Source: Domibacillus epiphyticus
Lineage (GTDB): Bacteria > Bacillota > Bacilli > Bacillales > Domibacillaceae
Direction: 5' to 3'
Length of the DNA stretch: 64,000 nucleotides
Assembly (NCBI RefSeq): GCF_001975785.1
Contig: NZ_MSFI01000009.1
Location: 248,001 to 312,000, forward strand
Shown here: positions 41,116 through 49,904 of the stretch, in pieces
Position numbering within the stretch: the stretch's first letter is position 1
How the letters are laid out: each line of letters begins with the position of its first letter
Notes under the pieces: model-generated
The model's database searches: none
What the model saw: only the letters and a program-made list of their open reading frames with translations
Told to the model about the DNA's origin: nothing
Position numbers and translations under genes: made by a program

Positions 41116-42069
41116 ACGTGATGTTAAAGTTGATTTTTTTACTTTCGGCAATATTTTATTAAGCGGTACTTTCCGTTCACGCATCCACGTAGATTCGTCA
41201 TCTAGATTAAATGCTTCTAAAAATTGAATGACTTCTTTCACAATCGGCGTCGGGGTAGAGGCACCGGCAGTCACCGCAACTGTTTTTGCATTTTTCAGCC
41301 AATCTATTTCGATTTCTGAAACATCAGATACACGGTATGCCGTCGTTCCTGCAATTTCAATTGATACTTGCGCCAGACGGTTTGAGTTGTTGCTTTTCGG
41401 ATCCCCGACAACAATTAACACATCTGCATCACCGGCCTGCTCGGCAACAGCTTCCTGCCTGACTTGTGTTGCGAGACATATCTCTTTATGCATTTCAGCA
41501 TGGGGATATTTTTTCTGGATCGCTTCCATAATATCCATGACATCCCACTGGCTCATTGTTGTCTGATTCGTCACGATTATGTGGTCGCTATCGATTGTTA
41601 ATGCCTGTACATCTGCCGTATTTTCTACGAGATGGACAATTTCAGGTGCGACTCCGACGGCGCCTTCCGGTTCGGGATGCCCTTTTTTTCCGATATAAAT
41701 CACGTGATAGCCTTCCGCTTTTTTCGTGCGGATTAAATCGTGTGTTACCGTTACATCCGGACAAGTGGCATCAATCGTGGTTAAGTTTTTTTTCCGGGCG
41801 ATTTCCCTTATTTCCGGTGAGACACCATGCGCTGTATATATAATTGTCCCTTCATTGACCTGTTCGATGATTTCTTTCCGATTTTTTCCATCCAACGTTA
41901 TGATGCCTTCTGCTTCAAATGCATCTGTCACATGTTTGTTATGGACGATCATACCGAGAATATAAATCGGTCGCGGGAGTGTTTTATCGAGAGCGGCGTT
42001 CCGGGCAATAACCATCGCATCAACGACACCGTAACAGTAACCGCGTGGTGAAATCTTTATAATTTCCAT
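41113..42069 (-). CDS. ispH: 4-hydroxy-3-methylbut-2-enyl diphosphate reductase
   Basis: Last enzyme of the MEP isoprenoid pathway, an iron-sulfur protein making IPP and DMAPP. 318 residues; cluster cysteines in GYCYGV (C12), ATCPDV and [10 protein letters not shown], with [10 protein letters not shown] and NQTTMS as landmarks. GAGGAGG precedes the ATG at 42069. IspG, the preceding enzyme of the pathway, is 6 kb away on the same strand. Confidence 0.97.
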   Translation of the reverse strand: MEIIKISPRGYCYGVVDAMVIARNAALDKTLPRPIYILGMIVHNKHVTDAFEAEGIITLDGKNRKEIIEQVNEGTIIYTAHGVSPEIREIARKKNLTTIDATCPDVTVTHDLIRTKKAEGYHVIYIGKKGHPEPEGAVGVAPEIVHLVENTADVQALTIDSDHIIVTNQTTMSQWDVMDIMEAIQKKYPHAEMHKEICLATQVRQEAVAEQAGDADVLIVVGDPKSNNSNRLAQVSIEIAGTTAYRVSDVSEIEIDWLKNAKTVAVTAGASTPTPIVKEVIQFLEAFNLDDESTWMRERKVPLNKILPKVKKSTLTSR

Positions 42070-42132
42070 GTAATAAGCCTCCTCGTTCTTCTCTTTTCTA
42101 TTATAAAGGAGGAATCCTAGAAAACAAAGTAT

Positions 42133-42540
42133 TCAACGATCGCGTCCGGGAAACCATGGTGTCGATTCAAATGTCTCTTCTCTTCTTGCTTTTCTTTTTT
42201 CTTCACTTTTGATTTCTTTTTTCACTTCTCTTTTTACAACGCTTTTCGTTTCATTCGGCTCCCGGGAAGGCCGTTCATCTTGATCCTCAGAGTCCGGTGA
42301 TGATCGAACAGCACGGTACAGTTTCCACATAGCGGGCAAATTTTTCACGTACGGACCATATTGTTCTATAAGCGGCTTCATCTGCTCGGCCGCAACCATT
42401 ACCTGGCGAGCCTGTTCAAGCCAGTTCCCTGTTGACTTCGGTGAAGCCGTTGGAATAGATGGAATAGTCGGAACAGATCGTCGGGGAGGATATGGGTAAT
42501 AAGGACGCCGGCCAAAATTTGGAGCATGTCGATGCAACAA
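42133..42540 (-). CDS. yqfQ: YqfQ-like proline-rich protein
   Basis: About 135 residues: a Pro/Tyr/Arg-rich N-terminus (RRPYYPYPPRRSVPTIPSIP), a central helical part (about 40-80; WLEQARQVMVAAEQMKPLIE and YVKNLPAMWKLYRAVRS) and a charged Lys/Glu-rich tail. The central motif fits the YqfQ family, which lies upstream of ispH in Bacillus; function unknown. Start taken as TTG 42540, eight bases after GAAAGGG; an upstream ATG at 42576 is possible but has no site. Confidence 0.72.
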   Translation of the reverse strand: MLHRHAPNFGRRPYYPYPPRRSVPTIPSIPTASPKSTGNWLEQARQVMVAAEQMKPLIEQYGPYVKNLPAMWKLYRAVRSSPDSEDQDERPSREPNETKSVVKREVKKEIKSEEKRKARREETFESTPWFPGRDR

Positions 42541-42681
42541 AACAGTCACCCTTTCCTTTTTCTCTATCATATTCAAAAGTGGACGTGGCTGTGAAGGGAA
42601 GGAGACTTTGCTTTATCGCTTCATTTAGTATATCATCATAACGTGCATAAACTTTTGATCATGAAAGGGTGGAGAAGCCCC

Positions 42682-43995
42682 GTGGCAAACCATACATTTG
42701 AACAATACGGATTAAAACCGTTTATTTATAAAGGAATAGAGGCACTTCGTTTTACTGAACCGACACCGATTCAGCGCAATATGATCCCTCTTATCTTAAA
42801 AGGGGAGAGTGCCATTGGACAGTCTCAGACAGGAACAGGTAAAACACATTCCTACGTATTGCCTATTTTAAACCGAATTGATGTGAATAGAAAAGATGTT
42901 CAGGCTGTCGTTACAGCACCGACACGTGAACTTGCAACTCAAATTTATCAGGCGTTTCAAAAAATCGCTAAAGAATCAGAAGAAGAAATTACGGTACGTC
43001 ATTTTGTCGGAGGAACAGATAAAAAGCGAGACGTTGAGCGTTTAAAAACCCCTCCACATATTATGATCGGAACACCAGGGCGCATCGCTGATTTAATACA
43101 TGACAACGCGGTTTCAGTTCATAAGGCAGAGATGCTCATCGTCGATGAAGCGGATTTGATGCTTGATATGGGCTTTATTAATGATGTTGACCGGATCGCA
43201 TCAGGAATGCCGGAAAAACTTGGAATGTTCGTTTTCTCAGCGACAATACCAGAAAAGCTTAAACCATTCTTGAAAAAGTATATGGAAAACCCGGAATACG
43301 TTCATATTGAACCGAAACGTGTCTCCGCGGCGAATATCGATCATTTACTCATCCCGGCGAAAAGCAGGGACAAAATCGATGTGGTGCATGAATTGCTTCT
43401 GGCATTTAATCCATATCTTGCTGTTGTGTTCACAAACACGAAGCAAAAAGCGGATGAAGTAGCCGACAAACTTTCTGAAAAAGGATTGAAAACGGGCCGT
43501 ATCCACGGTGATTTAGCGCCACGTGAACGAAAAAAAATGATGAAGCAAATTCACGATTTAGAGTACCGATACATTGTCGCGACAGATCTAGCTGCACGGG
43601 GAATTGATATAGAAGGAGTAAGTCATGTGATCAACTATGAGCTTCCATCTGATCTTGACTTTTATATTCATAGAGCTGGGCGGACAGCGCGTGCCGGGGC
43701 ATCGGGAATTTGCGCAACAGTGTATATGCCTTCCGATGAGGATTCACTGGCAAAGCTTGAAAAACGTGACATTACATTCAGCAACGGAGATGTTCAGAAC
43801 GGCGAAATGGTTAAAACAGCTGACCGGAACCGCCGTAAAAAGAGAGAGAAAAAAGACGACGTCGTAAACCCTAAAGTAAGGGCTTTGACGAGCCGTCCAC
43901 AAAAAGTAAAGCCGGGTTACAAGAAAAAGCGTAAAGCAGAAGTAGCGAAGATTGAAAAGCGGCAGCGCCGCATTGATGCCCGGAATAAAAAGTAA
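42682..43995 (+). CDS. cshB: DEAD-box RNA helicase CshB
   Basis: 437-residue cold-shock RNA helicase. Q motif (FTEPTPIQRNMIP), motif I SQTGTGKT (48-55), DEAD box in VDEADLMLDMGF, SAT, and HRAGRTARAG, then a basic tail (about 390-437; RRKKREKKD, KPGYKKKRKAEV). The start is GTG 42682 with GGTGGAG upstream, giving MANHTFEQYGLKPF; the reading from 42643 precedes that site. Confidence 0.93.
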   Translation: MANHTFEQYGLKPFIYKGIEALRFTEPTPIQRNMIPLILKGESAIGQSQTGTGKTHSYVLPILNRIDVNRKDVQAVVTAPTRELATQIYQAFQKIAKESEEEITVRHFVGGTDKKRDVERLKTPPHIMIGTPGRIADLIHDNAVSVHKAEMLIVDEADLMLDMGFINDVDRIASGMPEKLGMFVFSATIPEKLKPFLKKYMENPEYVHIEPKRVSAANIDHLLIPAKSRDKIDVVHELLLAFNPYLAVVFTNTKQKADEVADKLSEKGLKTGRIHGDLAPRERKKMMKQIHDLEYRYIVATDLAARGIDIEGVSHVINYELPSDLDFYIHRAGRTARAGASGICATVYMPSDEDSLAKLEKRDITFSNGDVQNGEMVKTADRNRRKKREKKDDVVNPKVRALTSRPQKVKPGYKKKRKAEVAKIEKRQRRIDARNKK

Positions 43996-44010
43996 CAGGG
44001 AGTTTATAGA

Positions 44011-44913
44011 ATGTTAAAAATTGGATCTCATGTATCAATGAGTGGTAAAAAAATGCTGCTCGGAGCAAGTGAAGAAGCTGTTTCATACGGTGCAACGACA
44101 TTTATGGTCTATACTGGCGCACCTCAAAACACGCGCCGAAAACCGATTGAAGACTTAAATATTGAAGCGGGGCTTCGCCATATGGAATTGAACGGTATTC
44201 AGGATATTGTCGTTCATGCACCGTATATTATTAACCTTGGGAATACAACGAAGCCAGAAACGTTCAAACTTGGCGTCGATTTTTTAAAAATGGAAATTGA
44301 ACGATCTAGCGCGGTCGGTGCGCATCAAATTGTACTCCATCCTGGTGCCCATGTTGGAGCGGGCACAGAAGCCGGGCTTAAAAAGATAGCCGAAGGCCTG
44401 AATGAAGTCTTGTCGAATGATCAAACGATTCAAATCGCGCTTGAAACGATGGCCGGTAAAGGAACTGAATGCGGCCGGAGATTTGAAGAGATTGCCATGA
44501 TCATGGATATGGTTCACGAAAACGACAAATTATCTGTTTGCTTTGATACATGTCATACACATGATGCAGGGTATAATATTAAAGAGGATTTTGACGGTGT
44601 ACTGGATCAATTTGACCGTATTATCGGCATTGAACGCTTGAAAGTTCTGCATATTAACGACAGCAAAAATGAGCGCGGCGCCGGGAAGGATCGTCATGAA
44701 AACATTGGGTTCGGTCATATCGGTTTTGACGCGTTAAATTATATTGTGCACCATCCACAGCTCACAAACATACCGAAAATACTTGAAACGCCGTACATCG
44801 GTGAAGATAAAAACACAAAAAAACCGCCATACCTTCATGAAATCGCGATGCTGAAAGCGAAGACATTTGATGAAGGAGTGCGGGGAAAAATTCAGGCAGG
44901 TATTACAGTTTAA
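44011..44913 (+). CDS. nfo: Endonuclease IV
   Basis: 300-residue AP endonuclease of base-excision repair, with three-metal site motifs [14 protein letters not shown] and [12 protein letters not shown], and ILETPY at the end. In B. subtilis Nfo is a forespore-made spore-protective enzyme. AGGGAG precedes the ATG. Overlaps convergent yqfT by 11 bases. Confidence 0.96.
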   Translation: MLKIGSHVSMSGKKMLLGASEEAVSYGATTFMVYTGAPQNTRRKPIEDLNIEAGLRHMELNGIQDIVVHAPYIINLGNTTKPETFKLGVDFLKMEIERSSAVGAHQIVLHPGAHVGAGTEAGLKKIAEGLNEVLSNDQTIQIALETMAGKGTECGRRFEEIAMIMDMVHENDKLSVCFDTCHTHDAGYNIKEDFDGVLDQFDRIIGIERLKVLHINDSKNERGAGKDRHENIGFGHIGFDALNYIVHHPQLTNIPKILETPYIGEDKNTKKPPYLHEIAMLKAKTFDEGVRGKIQAGITV

Positions 44914-45169
44914 GAAAGTGTTTATATGGACGGAGTATGTCTTCCAGAACAGCCGCTTCTTTCTTGCCAAGAATGCGTTCAGCTGTTTGGAACAGCTCTG
45001 TCCGTTTTTGTTCAGAAAAGATATCTACTTGATGGGTTGAAAGCCATTCAATGAATTCATCTGCTTGCCTATCGTTAACCGCCACCCGAAATCTCGCGGC
45101 TTGCTCAAGAAGTTCTTTTTTCGTGATGTTTTGGACGCGCTTATTTACCAAATCATGAAGTGGCTGCAT
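44903..45169 (-). CDS. yqfT: DUF2624 protein YqfT
   Basis: 88-residue helical protein ([40 protein letters not shown]) matching the DUF2624 family; function unknown. The start at 45169 has AAGGAG seven bases upstream; the ATG at 45199 does not. It converges with nfo. Confidence 0.82.
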   Translation of the reverse strand: MQPLHDLVNKRVQNITKKELLEQAARFRVAVNDRQADEFIEWLSTHQVDIFSEQKRTELFQTAERILGKKEAAVLEDILRPYKHFLKL

Positions 45170-45203
45170 TCTCATTCTCCTTTCTTTACTCAACTTCATT
45201 TAC

Positions 45204-45234
45204 TTGACAGCCTTCATCCTGTATACTTTACTAT
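45204..45234 (+). promoter_or_regulatory. Probable promoter of znuC-znuB-zur
   Basis: Perfect -35 TTGACA (45204-45209); the -10 is probably TACTAT (45229-45234) at 19 bases or TTTACT at 17. The Zur box starts five bases downstream. Confidence 0.55.
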
Positions 45235-45238
45235 ATTT

Positions 45239-45259
45239 AAATCGTAATCATTCTTACTG
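45239..45259 (+). promoter_or_regulatory. Probable Zur operator
   Basis: AAATCGTAAT-C-ATTCTTACTG: the left half matches the Bacillus Zur box AAATCGTAATNATTACGATTT exactly, the right half only partly. It overlaps the likely transcript start of a zinc transporter operon that ends with zur. Confidence 0.75.
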
Positions 45260-45278
45260 TTAAAGGAGTCACATTAAA

Positions 45279-46043
45279 ATGGAACAAAAGACCGTCATCA
45301 ACATTCGCGACGTGAGTTTCAGGTATGACCGCGAAAATGTTCTGGAGCACATTAACTTGTCAGTGCCGCAGGGAGCGTTTGTCGGTCTCGTTGGTCCTAA
45401 TGGGTCGGGAAAATCAACACTCTTAAAAATTATTCTTGGATTATTAAAAGTAAAGGAAGGGAAAGTTGAGTTATTTGGCATCCCGCAGCATAAATTTAAA
45501 GACTGGGACCAGATTGGTTTCGTTTCGCAAAAAGCAAACTCATTCAATACTGGCTTCCCGGCGACCGTTTTTGAGGTCGTCATGGGTGGATTGGCAAAAA
45601 AAATAGGCATTTTCCGGCGTCCTCGTCAAAACGAAAGAGAAGCGGTTGAAAAAGCGGTAAAAGCTGTTGGCATGGAACCCTATTTAAAACGAAATATCGG
45701 AGATTTATCCGGCGGACAGCAGCAGCGTGTTTTTATTGCAAGGGCGATCGTCTCCAATCCGTCCATATTAATTTTGGATGAGCCCACAGTTGGAGTGGAC
45801 AGCCAAAATGTCGAGTCTTTTTATCATATGCTTACGTATTTAAATAAAGAACTGGGGATGACATTACTGCTCGTGACGCACGATATCGGCACGATTTCCG
45901 ACAAAGTTACACATGTAGCTTGTTTGAATAAGTATTTGCATTTTCACGGAAGTATGAAGAAATTTATTCAGCTGGATGAGCAGGAGTTATCTCATTTGTA
46001 CGGGCACGGGATCCGGCTGCTCGATCATCATCACGATCATTGA
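45279..46043 (+). CDS. znuC: Zinc ABC transporter ATP-binding protein
   Basis: 254-residue ABC ATPase: Walker A GPNGSGKST, signature LSGGQQQR, Walker B ILILDEP, and a His-rich C-terminus (LDHHHDH) that may bind zinc. Powers high-affinity Zn(II) uptake with the ZnuB permease. AAAGGAG precedes the ATG. The operon has no substrate-binding lipoprotein gene (ZnuA); in B. subtilis that gene is elsewhere. Confidence 0.93.
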   Translation: MEQKTVINIRDVSFRYDRENVLEHINLSVPQGAFVGLVGPNGSGKSTLLKIILGLLKVKEGKVELFGIPQHKFKDWDQIGFVSQKANSFNTGFPATVFEVVMGGLAKKIGIFRRPRQNEREAVEKAVKAVGMEPYLKRNIGDLSGGQQQRVFIARAIVSNPSILILDEPTVGVDSQNVESFYHMLTYLNKELGMTLLLVTHDIGTISDKVTHVACLNKYLHFHGSMKKFIQLDEQELSHLYGHGIRLLDHHHDH

Positions 46044-46056
46044 AGGGAAAATAGAT

Positions 46057-46887
46057 ATGATTGAAGCAATTTTTCAATACGAATTTTTACAAAATGCATT
46101 TTTAGCAGGAGCAATTATTGGGATCATTGCTCCACTTCTAGGCGCTTTTATTGTCGTCCGGCGGCTATCGCTCATTGCGGATGCATTAAGCCATGTCACA
46201 CTGTCAGGTATTGCTGCAGGTCTATACCTTGGACAAGCAGTGCCTTCATTTGGTGCGGTTAATCCTCTTTATTTCGGAATGATCTTTTCAATCGGAGGAT
46301 CCCTTTTAATTGAGCGGCTTAGAAGTGTCTATAAACACTATCAGGAGCTCGCGATTCCTATTATGATGTCGGGCGGAATTGGTGCTGGTGTTATTTTTAT
46401 TTCTCTTGCTGACGGATTTAATACTGATCTATTTAGTTATTTATTTGGCAGTGTCAGCGCGGTAAGCAGGGGAGACTTATTTGCAGTCATGGCCATTAGT
46501 GTCATTGTACTATTGACAGTCTTTCTTTTATACAAAGAGCTGTTTATTTTATCGTTTGACGAGGAATACGCTAAAGCATCCGGCATTCCATCAAAGGCTG
46601 TTCACTTTGCATTTATCATTTTAACTGCACTGGTCATTGCAGTGTCGATGAGGATCGTAGGAATCCTGCTCGTCTCGTCCCTTATGACGCTTCCAGTGGC
46701 AGCAGCGATGCGGATTGCCAAAGGGTTTAAGCAGACAATCTGGCTGTCTGTCCTGTTCGGTGAAACAGCTGTTCTCGTCGGGCTCTTCAGTGCTTTTTAT
46801 CTTGATCTTGCACCGGGTGGCACAATTGTGGTCACATCGATCATTTTGCTGCTTGTTATTATTATGTGGAAAAAAGAGAGGAACTGA
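46057..46887 (+). CDS. znuB: Zinc ABC transporter permease
   Basis: 276-residue ABC-3 family permease with seven to eight hydrophobic segments; LSLIADALSHVTLSGIAAG is the family-defining motif. The ATG at 46057 (MIEAIFQYEF) has GAAGGGA upstream; the frame extends back into znuC but without a start site. Confidence 0.93.
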   Translation: MIEAIFQYEFLQNAFLAGAIIGIIAPLLGAFIVVRRLSLIADALSHVTLSGIAAGLYLGQAVPSFGAVNPLYFGMIFSIGGSLLIERLRSVYKHYQELAIPIMMSGGIGAGVIFISLADGFNTDLFSYLFGSVSAVSRGDLFAVMAISVIVLLTVFLLYKELFILSFDEEYAKASGIPSKAVHFAFIILTALVIAVSMRIVGILLVSSLMTLPVAAAMRIAKGFKQTIWLSVLFGETAVLVGLFSAFYLDLAPGGTIVVTSIILLLVIIMWKKERN

Positions 46888-46910
46888 ACTGAACGGAAGG
46901 AGACTGCATC

Positions 46911-47324
46911 ATGAATATGACAAAAGCCATTGAAATATTAAAAGAAAAAGGCTATAAACAAACGGGAAAAAGAGAAGAGATGCTGGCACTTTTTGCTCGT
47001 CATGATAAATATTTAACAGCAAAAGATGTGCTTGAAGAAATGAAAGAAGATTATCCTGGTCTGAGCTTCGATACAATCTATCGGAATTTGGCGTTGTTTG
47101 CTGAAATGGATATTTTAGAAGAAACAGAATTGTCAGGGGAGCGTCATTTCCGCTTTGCCTGCTCTCACAACCATCATCATCATCATTTTATCTGCTTAGC
47201 ATGCGGGAAAACGAAAGAAATATATATGTGCCCAATGAATGAGATGGAGGAATTGTCTGGCTGTGAAATTACGGGTCATAAATTTGAAGTGTATGGACAA
47301 TGTAAGGAATGTATAAAACCGTGA
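46911..47324 (+). CDS. zur: Zinc uptake repressor Zur (Fur family)
   Basis: 137-residue Fur-family repressor: winged helix (about 1-80; [12 protein letters not shown]-like [11 protein letters not shown]), a His-rich hinge ([12 protein letters not shown]) and two CxxC pairs (CLAC, CKEC) for structural zinc. Ending the znuCB operon, it points to Zur rather than Fur or PerR and to autoregulation through the upstream Zur box. Confidence 0.93.
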   Translation: MNMTKAIEILKEKGYKQTGKREEMLALFARHDKYLTAKDVLEEMKEDYPGLSFDTIYRNLALFAEMDILEETELSGERHFRFACSHNHHHHHFICLACGKTKEIYMCPMNEMEELSGCEITGHKFEVYGQCKECIKP

Positions 47325-47352
47325 TCAAGATAAATCTTGATCACGGTTTTTT
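47316..47352. terminator. Bidirectional terminator between zur and yqfW
   Basis: AAACCGTGATCAAGAT-AA-ATCTTGATCACGGTTT plus TTTT; a 16-bp stem overlapping the zur stop. Confidence 0.85.
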
Positions 47353-47956
47353 ACGTACGCGCTAGTGGGACAATTTCTTTTGTTTTGCACCATTGATTTA
47401 CCCAAGAATCCGCTTCATACCAGTTATTCACCCGAATCACATTTTTCGGGATCGGATCCTGGTTATACGGTGTGTTAAACAAAATAACTGGGATACACAA
47501 CTCTTCGGCGAGCATTACGGCATTATCATGTTTATCTTCAAAAAAGATATCGACTTCATATTGTTTTGCGGCTTCCAATTTATTGTGGGAACCGATTAAT
47601 TCGATATGATCATAATGGATGCTCTTATCTTTAAACCACGTTTCGGTAATGTCAAATAAATGCTGCCGACGAGCGCTGATAAACAACAAATGAAATTGAT
47701 GCTGCCATTTTGATAAAACCGCGCCAGCACCTTCTGCCAGAGGAGAAGACGCATAAATTTCAGGTTCTGTTTTATCAAACCAGTCTCGCATTTTATCCGG
47801 GGGAATATTGAGTGCTTCAGACAAGTCGTACTTTTTTATATCCTCTAAGGTAATGTTTAAGGAAAACGCATCATTGATAAATGGAACGAGGCTGGTCGGA
47901 CACGTTACCGTTCCATCGATATCAATGCCAAACCGCTTTTCTTTCAATTTTTTCAC
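47351..47956 (-). CDS. yqfW: HAD-family nucleotidase YqfW
   Basis: 201-residue HAD-superfamily protein with motif I FGIDIDGTVT near the N-terminus, motif II in LLFISARRQ and a motif III/IV region IFFEDKHDNAVML; resembles 5'(3')-deoxyribonucleotidases. Starts at GTG 47956 overlapping the ispG stop by one base, with no strong ribosome binding site, so it is probably coupled to ispG. Confidence 0.85.
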   Translation of the reverse strand: MKKLKEKRFGIDIDGTVTCPTSLVPFINDAFSLNITLEDIKKYDLSEALNIPPDKMRDWFDKTEPEIYASSPLAEGAGAVLSKWQHQFHLLFISARRQHLFDITETWFKDKSIHYDHIELIGSHNKLEAAKQYEVDIFFEDKHDNAVMLAEELCIPVILFNTPYNQDPIPKNVIRVNNWYEADSWVNQWCKTKEIVPLART

Positions 47957-49056
47957 TATTCAACAGCAAGTGCCTGCTTACGGTAATGTTCTTCCGCAAT
48001 CAAGTCAATTTCTTTCTTTAGTTCTTCGACCATTGTTTCTTCCGGCACTTTTCGTACCGTTTTTCCTTTGCGGAACAAAAGACCTTCCCCACGGGCACCG
48101 GCAATTCCGATATCCGCTTCACGAGCTTCACCAGGGCCATTAACGGCACAACCGAGTACGGCAACCTTAATCGGTGCTTTAATTGTAGAAATGTAGTCCT
48201 CCACTTCGTTCGCAATCGAAATTAAATCAATTTCAATCCGGCCGCATGTAGGACAGGAAATCAGCGTGGCAGCATTTGCAGCAAGCCCGAATGACTTTAA
48301 CAACTCTCTAGCGACTTTCACTTCTTCTACAGGATCGGCACTTAATGAAATACGAAGTGTGTTCCCGATTCCTTTGCTTAAAATAGCTCCAAGTCCGGCG
48401 GCACTTTTTACTGTTCCAGCAAATAACGTGCCGGATTCAGTGATGCCTAGATGAAGAGGGTAATCGAAAGCCTGTGCAGCTTTTTCATAAGCTTCAATGG
48501 CCAAATTCACATCGGACGCTTTCATTGAGACGATAATGTCATGGAAATCGAGGTCTTCTAAAATTTTAATATGGTGCAGGGCGCTTTCAACCATGCCATC
48601 CGCAGTAGGATATCCATATTTCTCTAAAATTTTGCGTTCCAAGCTTCCGGCGTTAACGCCAATACGGATCGGCACACCTTTCGCTTTTGCTGCGTTGACA
48701 ACAGCTTCTACTTTTTCCCGCCGGCCGATGTTACCCGGGTTAATCCGAATTTTGTCGACGCCCGCTTCGATTGCTTTTAATGCAAGTTTATAATCAAAAT
48801 GAATATCCGCAACGAGAGGAATGTTAATCCGGCTTTTAATTTCAGCAAGGGCATCAGCCGCGCGCTCATCCGGACAGGCAACACGGACGATCTGGCAGCC
48901 GGCTTCTTCAAGTCGGTTAATTTCCGCTACTGTTGCTTCTACATCGTGTGTTTTTGTTGTGGTCATGCTTTGAATCACGACTTCATCGTTGCCGCCTATG
49001 GTCAAGTTGCCAACTTTGACGGGACGGGTCTTCGTGCGGTGGGTGATTTCACTCAA
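47956..49056 (-). CDS. ispG: 4-hydroxy-3-methylbut-2-en-1-yl diphosphate synthase (IspG)
   Basis: 366-residue iron-sulfur enzyme for the penultimate MEP step. Landmarks are [28 protein letters not shown], cluster cysteines in SCPTCGR and [16 protein letters not shown]. The start is TTG at 49056, with AAAGGAG nine bases upstream. Confidence 0.96.
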   Translation of the reverse strand: MSEITHRTKTRPVKVGNLTIGGNDEVVIQSMTTTKTHDVEATVAEINRLEEAGCQIVRVACPDERAADALAEIKSRINIPLVADIHFDYKLALKAIEAGVDKIRINPGNIGRREKVEAVVNAAKAKGVPIRIGVNAGSLERKILEKYGYPTADGMVESALHHIKILEDLDFHDIIVSMKASDVNLAIEAYEKAAQAFDYPLHLGITESGTLFAGTVKSAAGLGAILSKGIGNTLRISLSADPVEEVKVARELLKSFGLAANAATLISCPTCGRIEIDLISIANEVEDYISTIKAPIKVAVLGCAVNGPGEAREADIGIAGARGEGLLFRKGKTVRKVPEETMVEELKKEIDLIAEEHYRKQALAVE

Positions 49057-49141
49057 TGGTGATTCGCTCCTTTAAAATTAATCTAAATATATTTCTTTTC
49101 CCATTCTATCAGAGGAAAGACCGATCAGACAACAATTGCGT

Positions 49142-49612
49142 TTACTTTGGTCTGCTTGGTAAAAGACGTGTGGCGGCAGCCAGTATTGTTAAAGTCAGCA
49201 GCCAGTCAAATAAATAACCCGCCGGCAAAGTAAAACCTGCCAGTTCAATTATGACAATAAGAAGAGATGGCAGCGTAACAGCATATGCAGCCATTCGGAA
49301 TATATGTCTGTATTCTGCACGTTTTTTCATAAATCGGGTCATCCATAACCCGATGGCGCCAAAGATAGACACTTTCACAAATAATAGGAAAGAAACCAGC
49401 AAATAGTATATTATGAGCACAATCGGTATAGTAATTAAATTGTCCGCTATGAAACCTTCTAGGATGGCAAGTACGGGTAATTTCGTATCAATGATCGATC
49501 TCATTGATTCATTCCCGGATGTTATATAGAAAAATAAGTAAACAATCATTGGGACACACATAAGTAGTGCAAGGAAAAAAAGGTAATTGATCGTTTTTCC
49601 AATCCCCTGCAT
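49142..49612 (-). CDS. DUF1189 membrane protein (N-terminus extends beyond this ATG)
   Basis: 156 residues from the first ATG (MQGIGKTINYLFFLALL), with four hydrophobic segments (about 9-32, 58-80, 102-124, 128-148). The same frame continues upstream with IFKQLFKSLYSPKYIAAFR, the conserved start of DUF1189 proteins, but is closed by TGA at 49682-49684 with no ATG, GTG or TTG between. Either ATT 49669 or ATA 49675 initiates, or a one-base frameshift separates this frame from the ATG at 49685 that follows AAAGGA. Function unknown; family members occur near maltodextrin genes and in membrane stress contexts. Confidence 0.78.
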   Translation of the reverse strand: MQGIGKTINYLFFLALLMCVPMIVYLFFYITSGNESMRSIIDTKLPVLAILEGFIADNLITIPIVLIIYYLLVSFLLFVKVSIFGAIGLWMTRFMKKRAEYRHIFRMAAYAVTLPSLLIVIIELAGFTLPAGYLFDWLLTLTILAAATRLLPSRPK

Positions 49613-49771
49613 TCGAAATGCAGCGATATATTTTGGTGAATATAAACTTTTGAATAATTGCTTGAAAATAGATATAGTAAATCATTCCTTTCATTGTAAA
49701 ACAAGCCTTCTTTCATTGTAGTTCTGTTACGCCTTCTCATCAAGGATTACAAATGATCATAACGACCTATT

Positions 49772-49788
49772 GTAACACTTTCGTAACA
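49772..49788 (+). promoter_or_regulatory. Candidate PhoP half-boxes upstream of the Na/Pi symporter
   Basis: GTAACA (49772-49777), five bases, GTAACA (49783-49788): two direct repeats at the 11-base spacing of PhoP boxes (TTHACA-N5-TTHACA), each with one mismatch. They lie about 115 bases before the start of a phosphate transporter. Confidence 0.4.
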
Positions 49789-49904
49789 TAAAACCCCTAA
49801 TATTAATCCAATGTAAATTTTCTTTATAAGTATTTACTTTGTCCTTACTATATCTTCATAATTGGAATGAATTTTGCCGAAGATTAGTGACTGGAGCTGA
49901 AAAA

